Program-made: the position numbers and the translations under genes
In this document: one piece after another, positions 17,735-25,833 of the stretch
Layout: each line of letters starts with the position of its first letter
Numbering within the stretch: the first letter of the stretch is position 1
From: Rhodobiaceae bacterium
Lineage (GTDB): Bacteria; Pseudomonadota; Alphaproteobacteria; Parvibaculales; Parvibaculaceae
Assembly (NCBI GenBank): GCA_003330885.1
Contig: CP030277.1
Location: 124,001-188,000 of the forward strand
Direction: 5' to 3'
DNA: 64,000 bases
The notes under the pieces: model-generated
Told to the model about the DNA's origin: nothing
Seen by the model: only the letters and a program-made list of their open reading frames with translations
Database searches by the model: none

Positions 17735-18181
17735 TCAGAGCTCCATCTCATACCGCACCCAGTCTGTGCGTGTCGCCAGCTTGTCATATAGGTGCTGCGC
17801 GGTCTTATTGTTCGTTGCAGTCTGCCAATAGATGTTTTGCCAGCCGGCGGCACGTCCTTTGTCTGCAAGTGCCTCAATCAAAGCACGGCCAGCGCCGGCG
17901 CCGCGGGCGGCGTCTGAAACAAAGAGATCCTCCAGGTAGCAGATAGGGCCCGGTCCCCAGGTGCCGCCATGAAGAAGGTAGTGGGTGAAGCCGATCAGCT
18001 CACCGGCAGTATTGACAGCACCGAGGCCAAAAATATTGCCACTGGCAAGCATGAGCCGGGCCCAGGTGTCTTCGGTGATTTCGGGGGCAAGGTCGGTTTC
18101 GTAGAAGGTCAGATAACCCTGCCAGAGGGGAAGCCACTGGGGCTTATCCTCCGGCAGAAGCTCTCTGATTTGTACCGACAT
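17735..18181 (-). CDS. GNAT family N-acetyltransferase
   Basis: 148 residues. The acetyl-CoA loop is DLFVSDAARGAGAGRALIEAL (split here: DLFVSDAARGAG then AGRALIEAL, residues about 85-105), with the C-terminal YDKLA-TRTDWVRYEMEL closing strand. Acceptor unknown; small GNATs of this type often acetylate amines or amino acids. Fourteen bp after the upstream SDR, probably one leftward transcript. Its last 91 bases are duplicated at 15034-15124, so the ancestral order seems to have been SDR, GNAT, SDR before the LysR-pirin cassette separated them. Confidence 0.9.
   Translation of the reverse strand: MSVQIRELLPEDKPQWLPLWQGYLTFYETDLAPEITEDTWARLMLASGNIFGLGAVNTAGELIGFTHYLLHGGTWGPGPICYLEDLFVSDAARGAGAGRALIEALADKGRAAGWQNIYWQTATNNKTAQHLYDKLATRTDWVRYEMEL
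17737..17827. repeat. 91-bp direct repeat, copy 2 (inside GNAT 3' end)
   Basis: Matches 15034-15124 at 88 of 91 positions, same orientation, 2703 bp apart. The two copies bracket lysR, pirin, the isochorismatase-like gene and the DUF2798 gene. No integrase or transposase lies between them. Confidence 0.92.
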
Positions 18182-18195
18182 GGTCTGCGGCTGCC

Positions 18196-18960
18196 TTAGC
18201 TAATGGTCACGCCGCCATCGATAACCAGACCCTGACCGGTCATGAAGGCGCCTGCCTTTGAAGACAGGAACACAGCAGCGCCTGCAATCTCATCGGGCAG
18301 GCCGATGCGGCGTAGCGGTGCGTTGGACGTGGAACGTTCAAGTGTCTCAGGATTGTCCCAAAGCGCTTTGGCAAAATCTGTCTTGATGAGTCCAGGTGCA
18401 ATGGCATTCACACGGATGTTGTGTTGGCCAAACTCTACGGCGAGGTTCCGCGCAAGCTGGAAGTCAGCCGCTTTTGAAATGCAATAGGCACCAAGAACAG
18501 GCGAGCCCTTCAGTCCCCCGATGGAGGAGACGATGGTGATGTTGCCCTCTTTACGCTCAATCATCTGTGGCAGCACCATATTGCAGAGCCAGTGATTGCT
18601 CTTCACGTTGGAGCTCATGATTTTGTCGAAGGCGTCGTCAGGAATATCAGCCGCAGACCCATAGAAAGGATTGACCGCAGCATTGCAGACAAGCGAGTCA
18701 ACTTTGCCCCACTTGTCATTGGTGGTGTCGACCAGCCGCTGCAGATCTTCTTTTGAAGAAATGTTGCATGGCACTGCCATGGCTTTCTCAGGGTATTTGG
18801 CGTTGATTTCTGCCGTCACTTTTTCGCAGGCGTCCGCTTTTCGGCTGGAAATGACGACATTCGCGCCATGCTCCGCCATGCGATGAGCAATGGCCTCGCC
18901 AATGCCGCGTGTCGAGCCGGTAATGATGGCGGTTTTGCCACTAAGGTCAAAAAGTTCCAT
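18196..18960 (-). CDS. short-chain dehydrogenase/reductase, FabG-like
   Basis: 254 residues with full classical SDR motifs: TGSTRGIG (15-22), NISS, VCNAAV, catalytic Ser in VSSIGG, YCISK with catalytic Tyr and Lys, and the C-terminal GQGLVIDGG. Resembles DHRS4-type or acyl/carbonyl reductases. Cofactor is probably NADP or NAD; the substrate is not predictable. The ATG follows AGGAAGGA. First gene of the SDR-GNAT pair and divergent from the OmpA-type lipoprotein; an inverted repeat lies in the shared gap. Confidence 0.88.
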   Translation of the reverse strand: MELFDLSGKTAIITGSTRGIGEAIAHRMAEHGANVVISSRKADACEKVTAEINAKYPEKAMAVPCNISSKEDLQRLVDTTNDKWGKVDSLVCNAAVNPFYGSAADIPDDAFDKIMSSNVKSNHWLCNMVLPQMIERKEGNITIVSSIGGLKGSPVLGAYCISKAADFQLARNLAVEFGQHNIRVNAIAPGLIKTDFAKALWDNPETLERSTSNAPLRRIGLPDEIAGAAVFLSSKAGAFMTGQGLVIDGGVTIS

Positions 18961-19093
18961 GAAAAAGCGATCCTTCCTGTCAGGTTCCAGCGATTTGCGC
19001 CGGTTTGTCGAATTTTTGTGATGACATTTTTACATCGTTTGAGAAGATCTGCCAGACACAAGCGCTGGAACTTCGTGTTAGAGTGCCCAAATC

Positions 19094-19111
19094 GGACCAG
19101 TGATTTGGTCC
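19094..19111. promoter_or_regulatory. inverted repeat in the SDR / OmpA-lipoprotein gap
   Basis: Perfect 6-bp arms GGACCA and TGGTCC around GTGATT. It sits midway in the 248-bp divergent gap and could be an operator for either gene; no regulator is assigned. Nothing else was recognised in this gap. Confidence 0.35.
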
Positions 19112-19208
19112 ATGCGTGGGGTACGCAAACGATCTGAAACCGATAAAGGGGCGGCTTTCCCTAAGAAGCAGCACTCATCTCGGAAATGGGACAGTCAGGA
19201 GTTATTCT

Positions 19209-19865
19209 ATGAAACGTATCGCAACCTTATTTGTCGCTGGCGCTTTTGCGCTCTCAGCGTGTACCTCAGCAGACCCGTACACGGGTGAACAGGGTGTCAA
19301 CAATACGACCATTGGCGCTGGGCTTGGTGCGCTCGCAGGTGGTGTAGCCGGCGCGCTCATTGGTGGCGGCGACTGGCGGAAACGGGCGCTGATTGGCGCT
19401 GGTGTTGGCGCACTTGCAGGTGGTGGCATCGGCTACTACATGGATCAGCAGGAAGCAAAACTAAGACAGCGTCTGCAAAACACGGGCGTCTCAGTGACGC
19501 GTGTTGGCAATGACATCATTCTAAATATGCCGGGGAACATTACGTTTGCGTCTGGCTCCGCCGACATCAACGCCAACTTTTACGAAGTGTTGAACTCCGT
19601 GGGCATCGTGCTCGACGAATATGACAAGTCGCTCGTCGATGTATATGGCCATACAGATTCAGATGGTTCGGCTCAGTTCAACCAGTCTCTTTCCGAGCGA
19701 CGCGCACAGTCCGTTGCAGCCTATCTGCAGTCTCGCGGTGTTTTGGGAGACCGTTTCTTCATTCGCGGCCTCGGCGAAAGTCAGCCAATTGCGTCTAATG
19801 CGACAGCAGCAGGCAAGGCGCAGAACCGTCGGGTGGAAATCCGGATCGCGCCTCTGACGGCGTAA
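19209..19865 (+). CDS. OmpA-family lipoprotein with glycine-zipper (YiaD-like)
   Basis: 218 residues. A lipoprotein signal ends in LSAC (lipidated Cys at residue 18), followed by a glycine-zipper transmembrane-like pair (GAGLGALAGGVAGALIGGG and GAGVGALAGGGIGYY, about 35-80) and a C-terminal OmpA domain (about 105-215). YGHTDSDG and NQSLSERRAQSV carry the Asp and Arg that bind the diaminopimelate of peptidoglycan. It probably tethers the outer membrane to the cell wall. The start at 19209 has AGGAG. A strong terminator follows, so the gene is a single transcription unit. Confidence 0.92.
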   Translation: MKRIATLFVAGAFALSACTSADPYTGEQGVNNTTIGAGLGALAGGVAGALIGGGDWRKRALIGAGVGALAGGGIGYYMDQQEAKLRQRLQNTGVSVTRVGNDIILNMPGNITFASGSADINANFYEVLNSVGIVLDEYDKSLVDVYGHTDSDGSAQFNQSLSERRAQSVAAYLQSRGVLGDRFFIRGLGESQPIASNATAAGKAQNRRVEIRIAPLTA

Positions 19866-19887
19866 ACCGATCAGACAGATTAGAGAA

Positions 19888-19921
19888 GGGGTGTCCTGGT
19901 TTCTCAGGGCACCCCTTTTTT
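19888..19921 (+). terminator. Rho-independent terminator after the OmpA-type lipoprotein
   Basis: Stem GGGGTGTCCTG/CAGGGCACCCC (one G-U pair), 6-nt loop, then TTTTTT. It may also help the convergent DinB transcript in the other direction, though that side lacks a T run. Confidence 0.93.
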
Positions 19922-19943
19922 ATGGTCGTAAGTTCGTTATCCG

Positions 19944-20447
19944 TCAGTAGGGGGTCAGTGGATTGAACGGCATGTCGGTATTGCCGTAATCCACACCCAT
20001 CCGGTGAAGTTCTGACGTGATCTGACTTCGATGGTGCGTCTGATGGTTGAACATCTGGGCAATATAGAACCAGCGGGGAAAATGGCGGGTCCGACCCAAC
20101 TCGGCACTCTCGCGTGGCAGGTCATCTTCGAACCATGTTGGTCCGGCTCCCTCACAAACGCGGGTGATCTCGTCATCCAGCTCTACTCGAGCCGTTTTGA
20201 AAGCCTCATAGGTGGCGTTTGTGCGCTTGTTTGGATCGAATGGAGGTATTTCACCAGACTTCGTCATCTGCAACAGCACCTGATCCACATTCAGAATGTG
20301 ATCAAACGTCGCCAGGATTGAGCGAAAGAAAATACCCCGATCCTCTTCCAGGACCTCCGGCGAAAGCGCGTCGCATACCTGCAGCAAATTTTCGTTCTGC
20401 CACTTATTATACCGCGCCATTTCGCAGGCAGTTGGTTTGTAACTCAC
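19944..20447 (-). CDS. DinB family protein
   Basis: 167 residues of the four-helix DinB/YfiT-like bundle. Metal-binding histidines are visible in FDHILNVDQ and in MFNHQTHHRSQ. Members are metal-dependent transferases or hydrolases using thiols; the substrate is unknown. The start is a GTG that overlaps the glutathione peroxidase stop (GTGA), so the two genes are translationally coupled, suggesting a shared thiol or stress role. Confidence 0.85.
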   Translation of the reverse strand: MSYKPTACEMARYNKWQNENLLQVCDALSPEVLEEDRGIFFRSILATFDHILNVDQVLLQMTKSGEIPPFDPNKRTNATYEAFKTARVELDDEITRVCEGAGPTWFEDDLPRESAELGRTRHFPRWFYIAQMFNHQTHHRSQITSELHRMGVDYGNTDMPFNPLTPY

Positions 20448-20920
20448 GCGAGTACCTTATCGATTTCAGCAAGAAGCGCTGCATCGAGCGGCCCAACCTT
20501 GCTGGGGAAGGCGCCGGCAAGGTTACCGCTCGGCCCGATAAGGTATTTGTGGAAATTCCACTTCGGTGCCGCCCCTTCGCCAGCTTCCGCCACAACCCAT
20601 TTGTAAAACGGGTGTGCCTCTGCGCCGAGAACAACCTGCTTTGAAACCATCGGAAAACTGACCGAATAGTTCACCTCACAAAAGCTCACGATTTCCGCTT
20701 CGGTGCCTGGTTCCTGTGCGCCAAAATCATTCGACGGGACACCGATGACGGTGAGGCCTTTGTCGCCATAGCGTTCCCAAAGCCCCTGCAAATCGCGGTA
20801 TTGCGGCGTGAATCCGCACTGGCTGGCGGTGTTGACGATCAACACAGCGCCACCTGAAAAGTCGGAAAGGGCAAGTTCGCCCCCTGATATGTGCTGAAAA
20901 GCAAACTGATGCGCGCTCAT
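20444..20920 (-). CDS. glutathione peroxidase family (cysteine type)
   Basis: 158 residues. NTASQCGFTPQY holds the peroxidatic Cys at residue 35, replacing selenocysteine, and PKWNFHKYL holds the Trp-Asn of the active site. It should reduce hydroperoxides with a thiol donor; many bacterial members use thioredoxin rather than glutathione. The ATG at 20920 has AAGGAGG; a longer reading to 20959 lacks one. Overlaps the DinB-family gene by 4 bp and is divergent from the TipF-like gene. Confidence 0.93.
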   Translation of the reverse strand: MSAHQFAFQHISGGELALSDFSGGAVLIVNTASQCGFTPQYRDLQGLWERYGDKGLTVIGVPSNDFGAQEPGTEAEIVSFCEVNYSVSFPMVSKQVVLGAEAHPFYKWVVAEAGEGAAPKWNFHKYLIGPSGNLAGAFPSKVGPLDAALLAEIDKVLA

Positions 20921-21069
20921 GGCATGCCTCCTTGGGAGTTTTCCATAGGTTTTGGACATCTTAGGCGGAGCAGCAGGCGCATGGTTAACACTTTCTCAAA
21001 GACTCACTGCCACTGTCTCAAACTGGGAAATAGGCGGCTCAAGCCTTATCGAGGCGAGCCTGGAGACAG

Positions 21070-22308
21070 ATGAGGAAGAGTGCCATGTCGCGCTTGAACA
21101 AGATCATGCTCGTGATGACATCGGCCATTTTGGCAGCGACCCTGTCCTTTGGCTTGATTGTTTTCGGGGAATTGAAAGACATGGAAGCCTGGCTTGTGGG
21201 CGGGGTGATCTTCCTTCTTGTTGCGCAGACCCATGCAACCTTGGCGCGTGCAAGCGAACGCAAACTGTTCGTCAAAAACATTGCGGACATTAATTCCTTT
21301 GCAGCTGGCCTCAACCGTGACCTTGAACGCGCAGAGGCTGATATTGAAGTGCTGACCGAGCGGCTGGAAACAGAAACCAAAACCCGCAATGAAGAGATTG
21401 TCGCAGAGATGCGCGTGATCGAGACTTTTGTGAAACGTCTCGCCGAAGAGCGCCAACCGGCAAAACAGATTGCCGCCACACAACAGAGCAACCGCGTTGT
21501 GCCCCTGCCGGGCGTTGCTGCACCCGCGGTGCCGGTCGGGGAAATGAATGACGCTGATCTTTTGGATGTGATCCGCCATGCATTGGAAGAAAATCGCGTA
21601 GATCTCTACCTGCAGCCGATTGTGACGCTGCCTCAGCGCAAGGTGAAATACTATGAAGCGCTGACGAGACTTCGCGGTGGCTCGGGCGAAATTATTATGC
21701 CAGGCGACTACATGCGGGTGGCCGAACCTGCGGGCATGATGCCAACCATTGATAATCTGCTGCTGTTTCGCTGTGTGCAGGTTGTGCGGAAACTGAACGA
21801 ACGGGACTCAGACACAGGTGTGTTTTGCAATATTTCTGCAAACTCGTTGCTCGACAGCGACTTTTTCCCGCAATTTGTTGAATACATGCAGCACAATACA
21901 ATGCTCGCAGATCAGCTTGTTTTTGAATTCTCTCAGGCAACAATTGATGCCTGTGGCCCAATCGAAATTGCGAGCCTCGATGCGCTCGCGAAGCTTGGCT
22001 TCCGCTTCTCCATGGACCAGGTGACCGACATTAATCTCGACTATCGCCGCCTCCACAACCTGAACGTACGCTACGTAAAGATCGCAGCCCACGTGCTGGT
22101 AGGCCAGGCAGATGATGGCCGGACGGATATCCGGCCTGAGGACATCAAAGAACTGATGGCCCGCTACGGCATGAACCTCATCGTCGACATGATCGAGAAA
22201 GAACGCTCCGTGGTTGATGTTCTAGACTTCAATGTCGACTATGGACAGGGCTACCTCTTTGGCTCGCCGCGCCCCGTCCGCGATGAAGTCCTGGCGGACG
22301 TTGCCTGA
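21070..22308 (+). CDS. tipF: TipF-like flagellar protein: two TM helices, coiled coil, degenerate EAL domain
   Basis: 412 residues. Two N-terminal membrane helices (about 12-32 and 41-58), a charged coiled coil (about 70-135), a Pro/Ala linker, then an EAL domain from about 170. EALTR is kept (Glu196), but later metal and catalytic positions are altered: the usual DDFG reads MDQV (315-318), and the KID motif reads KIA. It is thus likely a c-di-GMP-binding, non-hydrolysing protein. The architecture matches Caulobacter TipF, which recruits flagellar parts at the new pole. cheZ and cheY lie close by. The ATG at 21070 follows GGAGA. The identity as TipF is inference from architecture. Confidence 0.75.
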   Translation: MRKSAMSRLNKIMLVMTSAILAATLSFGLIVFGELKDMEAWLVGGVIFLLVAQTHATLARASERKLFVKNIADINSFAAGLNRDLERAEADIEVLTERLETETKTRNEEIVAEMRVIETFVKRLAEERQPAKQIAATQQSNRVVPLPGVAAPAVPVGEMNDADLLDVIRHALEENRVDLYLQPIVTLPQRKVKYYEALTRLRGGSGEIIMPGDYMRVAEPAGMMPTIDNLLLFRCVQVVRKLNERDSDTGVFCNISANSLLDSDFFPQFVEYMQHNTMLADQLVFEFSQATIDACGPIEIASLDALAKLGFRFSMDQVTDINLDYRRLHNLNVRYVKIAAHVLVGQADDGRTDIRPEDIKELMARYGMNLIVDMIEKERSVVDVLDFNVDYGQGYLFGSPRPVRDEVLADVA

Positions 22309-22368
22309 CCGGCAGAGCGTGCGGGCCCAGGGCTTGACGATCCGGCTCTGAACGTCCTACTTGGGGCC

Positions 22369-23235
22369 ATGACCGATACATCTGGCTTGGTGCCGATCCA
22401 CACCCATTTTGAACCTATCGCCCATCAATATAAGGCGCTCCTCTGTGATATCTGGGGCGTGCTCCATAATGGTGTTGCGGCATATGACGGGATCGTCGAC
22501 GCGCTAACGCGGTACCGCGCGAGCGGCGGCCGGGTGCTGCTTCTGTCGAACGCTCCCCGGCCAGGCATCGGCATTCCTGGGCATCTCGAAGGTTTAGGTG
22601 TTCCTCGTGATGCCTATGACGATGTTCTGACCTCCGGAGATGCGACACGGGAGAGCATTGCTTCCGGTCAGTTCGGTACATCTTTTTGGCACTTGGGTCC
22701 TGAGCGCGATCGTCCGACATTTGAAGGATTGCCGCTAAACCAAACAGACGAAGACACTGCTGATTTTGTTCTCTGTACCGGCTTGTTTGACGACGAAGTC
22801 GAGACGGCAGACGATTATGAGGAAACGCTCGCGCGTCTCAAAGAACGCGATCTGGACCTTGTATGTGCCAACCCGGACATCGTGGTCGACCGTGGTGAAA
22901 AGCGTGTTTATTGCGGTGGGGCGATTGCAGGCGCCTATAAAGAAATTGGCGGCAGGTCCCACTATTTCGGCAAACCCCACGCGCCTATCTATGACCTCGC
23001 GCGCGCACGTTTGGATGATTTGGCTGATCACCAAATTTTGGCAGTCGGTGATGGTCTGCTGACAGACATTAAGGGCGCAAATGATCAAGGCATTGACGCG
23101 CTCTTTGTCACCGGTGGCATTGCCTATGAGCGCTGTGGGCCCACTGTAGACAACCCACAGTCTGAGTTGGTGACTGAAGTGCTGGCTGAGACCAACGGCC
23201 GCGCCATCGGTGCGATGGCCCGTCTGATTTGGTAG
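22369..23235 (+). CDS. HAD-superfamily IIA hydrolase (TIGR01459-type, NagD-like)
   Basis: 288 residues. Motif I CDIWGVLHNG (Asp nucleophile, the usual second Asp replaced by Gly-Val), motif II LLSNAPR, the large C2 cap, and C-terminal GKPHAPIYDLA with Lys plus AVGDGLLTDIKGA. This alphaproteobacterial subfamily typically lies near ribF, as here. Probably a sugar or nucleotide phosphatase; the substrate is unproven. It converges on cheZ with a 34-bp gap. Confidence 0.88.
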   Translation: MTDTSGLVPIHTHFEPIAHQYKALLCDIWGVLHNGVAAYDGIVDALTRYRASGGRVLLLSNAPRPGIGIPGHLEGLGVPRDAYDDVLTSGDATRESIASGQFGTSFWHLGPERDRPTFEGLPLNQTDEDTADFVLCTGLFDDEVETADDYEETLARLKERDLDLVCANPDIVVDRGEKRVYCGGAIAGAYKEIGGRSHYFGKPHAPIYDLARARLDDLADHQILAVGDGLLTDIKGANDQGIDALFVTGGIAYERCGPTVDNPQSELVTEVLAETNGRAIGAMARLIW

Positions 23236-23269
23236 GGACTTGCTCTATTGAAAGAGGGTGCGGTCTGAT

Positions 23270-23956
23270 TTAGTCGAAGAGCGCGTCGATATCATCCTGG
23301 CTGGCACCATCGCTCAATATGTCATCGACATCTGATTGATCGATACCCTGGCCCTCAAGGGCAGGGCCATTCAGGATAAGCTCGCGGTTTCGTTTTTCTT
23401 CGGCAGTTTCTTCTTCGTCTTCAATCGCTTCACTCAGCGCAGAGCCGAGGGCCTCAGCAAGTGTGCTGATCTTGGTTTCAATGTGAACAAGCGTGCTGAC
23501 GACCTTGCTGATCCGTTGACCAGTAATGTCTTGAAAGGAGCAGGCCTCAAAGATCTCCATGACGGCGCCCTGAACAGTGTCATGATAGGCAGGCATGTCA
23601 TCAGGGTCGGCAGACATAATCAGTTCTGCTTGTTCCATGATCGTATTGGTCGCCGTTTCCGTCGACTGAACGATGGCTTCCAGCTCAAGCCCTGCTTCAG
23701 GAATGTGCTTATCTTTCAGATTGCCTGGCTGCAGGCGGCCGATTTCCGTTCTTGTCGTGTCGATGAAATCAGATATCTCCGTCAACTCTTTGTAGATGGC
23801 GGTGTCCACATGGCCAAAGAAGCCCTGCATGGATCCGACCATAATCTCGGCGAGGTTCAGGATATCAGGAAGCGTAAGGCTATCCGTTTTCATGTCACGG
23901 ATATGACCGGCAACTTCGTCGAGACGTGAATCAACTGACTTTTCAGGCGCACTCAT
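23270..23956 (-). CDS. cheZ: CheY-P phosphatase CheZ
   Basis: 228 residues, mostly helical. SFQDITGQRISKV (140-152) holds catalytic Asp143 and Gln147 on the long hairpin, the same residues and numbering as in enteric CheZ. The C-terminus carries the CheY-docking peptide, here apparently in two copies: QSDVDDILSD (207-216) and SQDDIDALFD (219-228). The second closely resembles the FliM N-terminal CheY-binding motif. It should dephosphorylate the neighbouring CheY. It lies 30 bp downstream of cheY and is presumably co-transcribed. Confidence 0.9.
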   Translation of the reverse strand: MSAPEKSVDSRLDEVAGHIRDMKTDSLTLPDILNLAEIMVGSMQGFFGHVDTAIYKELTEISDFIDTTRTEIGRLQPGNLKDKHIPEAGLELEAIVQSTETATNTIMEQAELIMSADPDDMPAYHDTVQGAVMEIFEACSFQDITGQRISKVVSTLVHIETKISTLAEALGSALSEAIEDEEETAEEKRNRELILNGPALEGQGIDQSDVDDILSDGASQDDIDALFD

Positions 23957-23986
23957 GGCGTAAAACCGCTGTCGTTTTAAGAAGGA

Positions 23987-24373
23987 TTAGAAGTCGCCGA
24001 TAACTGCGGTGATCTTCGTTTTGAGCGTTGCCGCGTTGAAGGGCTTCACGATGTAATTGTTCACACCAGCCTTCTTCGCTGCGATAACGTTTTCCGTCTT
24101 CGACTCAGCTGTGATCATGATGAACGGTGTTGGTTTCAGCCCTTCATCGCTCCGAACTTCTTTGAGAAGCTCATACCCGGTCATGGGTTCCATGTTCCAG
24201 TCGGAGATGACCAGCCCATAGCGCTTGCCGCGCATCTTTGCCAGTGCTTCGGTGCCGTCTGCAGCATCGTCAACATTGGTGAAGCCAAGCTGCTTCAGCA
24301 GGTTGCGGATAATGCGGATCATTGTCTTGTAGTCGTCGACCACCAGAACGGGCATTGAGAGATCTACTGCCAT
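23987..24373 (-). CDS. cheY: chemotaxis response regulator CheY
   Basis: 128 residues, a single receiver domain with no output. Asp13 and Asp14 (VVDD) bind magnesium, Asp58 (ISDWNM) is the phosphorylation site, Thr88 and Lys110 (VKPF) complete the switch. Diffuses to the flagellar motor to bind FliM. The ATG follows GGAGA. First gene of cheY-cheZ; no other chemotaxis genes are in the window. The 287-bp gap to ribF holds its promoter region, where I could not fix a clear hexamer pair. Confidence 0.95.
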   Translation of the reverse strand: MAVDLSMPVLVVDDYKTMIRIIRNLLKQLGFTNVDDAADGTEALAKMRGKRYGLVISDWNMEPMTGYELLKEVRSDEGLKPTPFIMITAESKTENVIAAKKAGVNNYIVKPFNAATLKTKITAVIGDF

Positions 24374-24572
24374 GGTTATTCTCCATGTGAAGGGCGCTCT
24401 TTTTAGCGCCCCGAATCGTGTGCCTTACACCAAAGCGAACCCAGCTTTTCGCGCTAAGCTCGCTCTTGGCCCCTGCCACAACCTACGGCAGTGGCTTTAA
24501 ATTTTTGGTTAAATGACTGGGTTAGCGAAGGGTTACTGCCGCGTTCGAGGTTTCACCAAACGGGGCCGACAC

Positions 24573-24600
24573 TTGACGTTCGCCCCTGGATGGTTATCAC
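24573..24600 (+). promoter_or_regulatory. possible sigma-70 promoter for ribF
   Basis: TTGACG, 16-bp spacer, TATCAC, about 60 bp before the ribF ATG. Sequence match only. Confidence 0.4.
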
Positions 24601-24660
24601 CACTGAGGCAAAAAGACTGCGCACGCTTGCTTTTGCGTGAATGAAAGAGAGTGTCCGGGG

Positions 24661-25611
24661 ATGCATATCATCCGTCATACAGTAGATATGGCAACCGCTG
24701 AACGTGGCGGTGCGTTTGCGCTCGGCAATTTCGATGGTGTGCATTTGGGCCATCAGCAGGTCATCGGGAGCGCCTTTGCAGCCGCTTCAGAGAAGTCTGT
24801 CCCGAGCGGAGTCCTGATTTTTGAGCCTCACCCACAGCAGTATTTTTTCCCGGACAAGCCTTTCTTCCGCCTGACCCCCTTCCGTGCGAAAACGCGCTTA
24901 CTGGAAGGGCTGGGCGTTGATGTCCTGGCTGCCTTGCCTTTTGACGCGGCAATGGCAGAGCGCACGGCTGAGAGTTTCGTCCGAGACATCCTGGTGGAGG
25001 GTCTCGGCGCCTCGCACATTGTGGTTGGGTATGATTTTCGCTTCGGCAAGGGCCGCGCTGGCGATGGCGCTCTTCTGCAGAAAATGGGCGGCGAACTTGG
25101 ATTTGGCGTGACCATCGTTGATGAGGTCACCAATGGCGGCGAGACCTACTCGTCTACCCGTATTCGTGAATGTCTGGCAGCCGGCGACCCTCTCGGTGCT
25201 GCGCGCCTCCTTGGGCATTGGTGGACCGTGGAGACGCACATTGTGACCGGTGACCAACGAGGCCGGACAATTGGCTTCCCAACCATCAATCTGCCATTGG
25301 AAGAGCACGTTGAACCCGCCCTTGGCGTGTATTCAGTTTTGATAGAGATCGAAGATGGTCCCCACAAAGGTTCGTACAAGGGTGTCGCCAATATTGGTCG
25401 CAGACCGACTTTCAATAAGTCAGACGTGCTCCTGGAAGCCCATCTGTTCGACTTTGAGGGGGATCTCTATGGGGCCCATGCGGCGGTGTCGTTCGTTGAA
25501 TATTTACGTCCTGAGCGCAAATTTGATGGATTGGACAGCCTGAAGGCCCAGATCGCGCTGGACAGCGATCAAGCCCGAGAGCGCCTCAAAAAGGTCGACG
25601 AGCCCTGGTGA
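24661..25611 (+). CDS. ribF: bifunctional riboflavin kinase / FAD synthetase RibF
   Basis: 316 residues. The N-terminal FMN adenylyltransferase domain shows ALGNFDGVHLGHQ (HxGH-type nucleotidyl transfer), VVGYDFRFGKGRAG and YSSTRIRE; the C-terminal riboflavin kinase domain shows GRTIGFPTINL and GVANIGRRPTF. Makes FMN and then FAD. The ATG at 24661 begins MHIIRHTVDM, typical of the family; an ATG 24 bp upstream lacks a ribosome site. Leads the rightward block ribF-ileS-lspA; a 222-bp gap precedes ileS. Confidence 0.97.
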   Translation: MHIIRHTVDMATAERGGAFALGNFDGVHLGHQQVIGSAFAAASEKSVPSGVLIFEPHPQQYFFPDKPFFRLTPFRAKTRLLEGLGVDVLAALPFDAAMAERTAESFVRDILVEGLGASHIVVGYDFRFGKGRAGDGALLQKMGGELGFGVTIVDEVTNGGETYSSTRIRECLAAGDPLGAARLLGHWWTVETHIVTGDQRGRTIGFPTINLPLEEHVEPALGVYSVLIEIEDGPHKGSYKGVANIGRRPTFNKSDVLLEAHLFDFEGDLYGAHAAVSFVEYLRPERKFDGLDSLKAQIALDSDQARERLKKVDEPW

Positions 25612-25670
25612 TCTGCTCAATGGAGTGATCTGCTGGACGGGGTTCGCCACCGCTGGTACAAGACGGCATC

Positions 25671-25751
25671 ATGATGATCGAGTGGATAGACGGGGATTAT
25701 GCCCCCATTGAAAGCTCCGGGACGCGAATTATCGTCCCGGCCTGTCGCTGA
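25671..25751 (+). other. possible ileS leader ORF (26 codons, five Ile) with overlapping hairpin
   Basis: In the gap before ileS an ATG opens a 26-codon frame whose peptide has five Ile, including a consecutive pair near its end (TRIIVPAC). A perfect hairpin (CCGGGACG/CGTCCCGG, 8-nt loop, 25717-25740) covers the Ile pair. This is what an isoleucine-sensing attenuator could look like, but no T run follows the hairpin, and the ribosome site is weak, so the call is tentative. Nothing else was recognised in this gap. Confidence 0.3.
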
Positions 25752-25833
25752 CGTCCAAACGAGGATGCATGCACAGGACCGGGTCTTCAACCGCCATCTT
25801 TGACCTAAATTCTTGAGCGAGAGCTATCCGCCT

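Noticed and set aside
14132-18960. Segmental duplication explaining the GNAT repeat and the two SDR genes
   Set aside because: The two SDRs are clearly different subfamilies and only the last 91 bases of GNAT are shared, so a whole-segment duplication is not supported.
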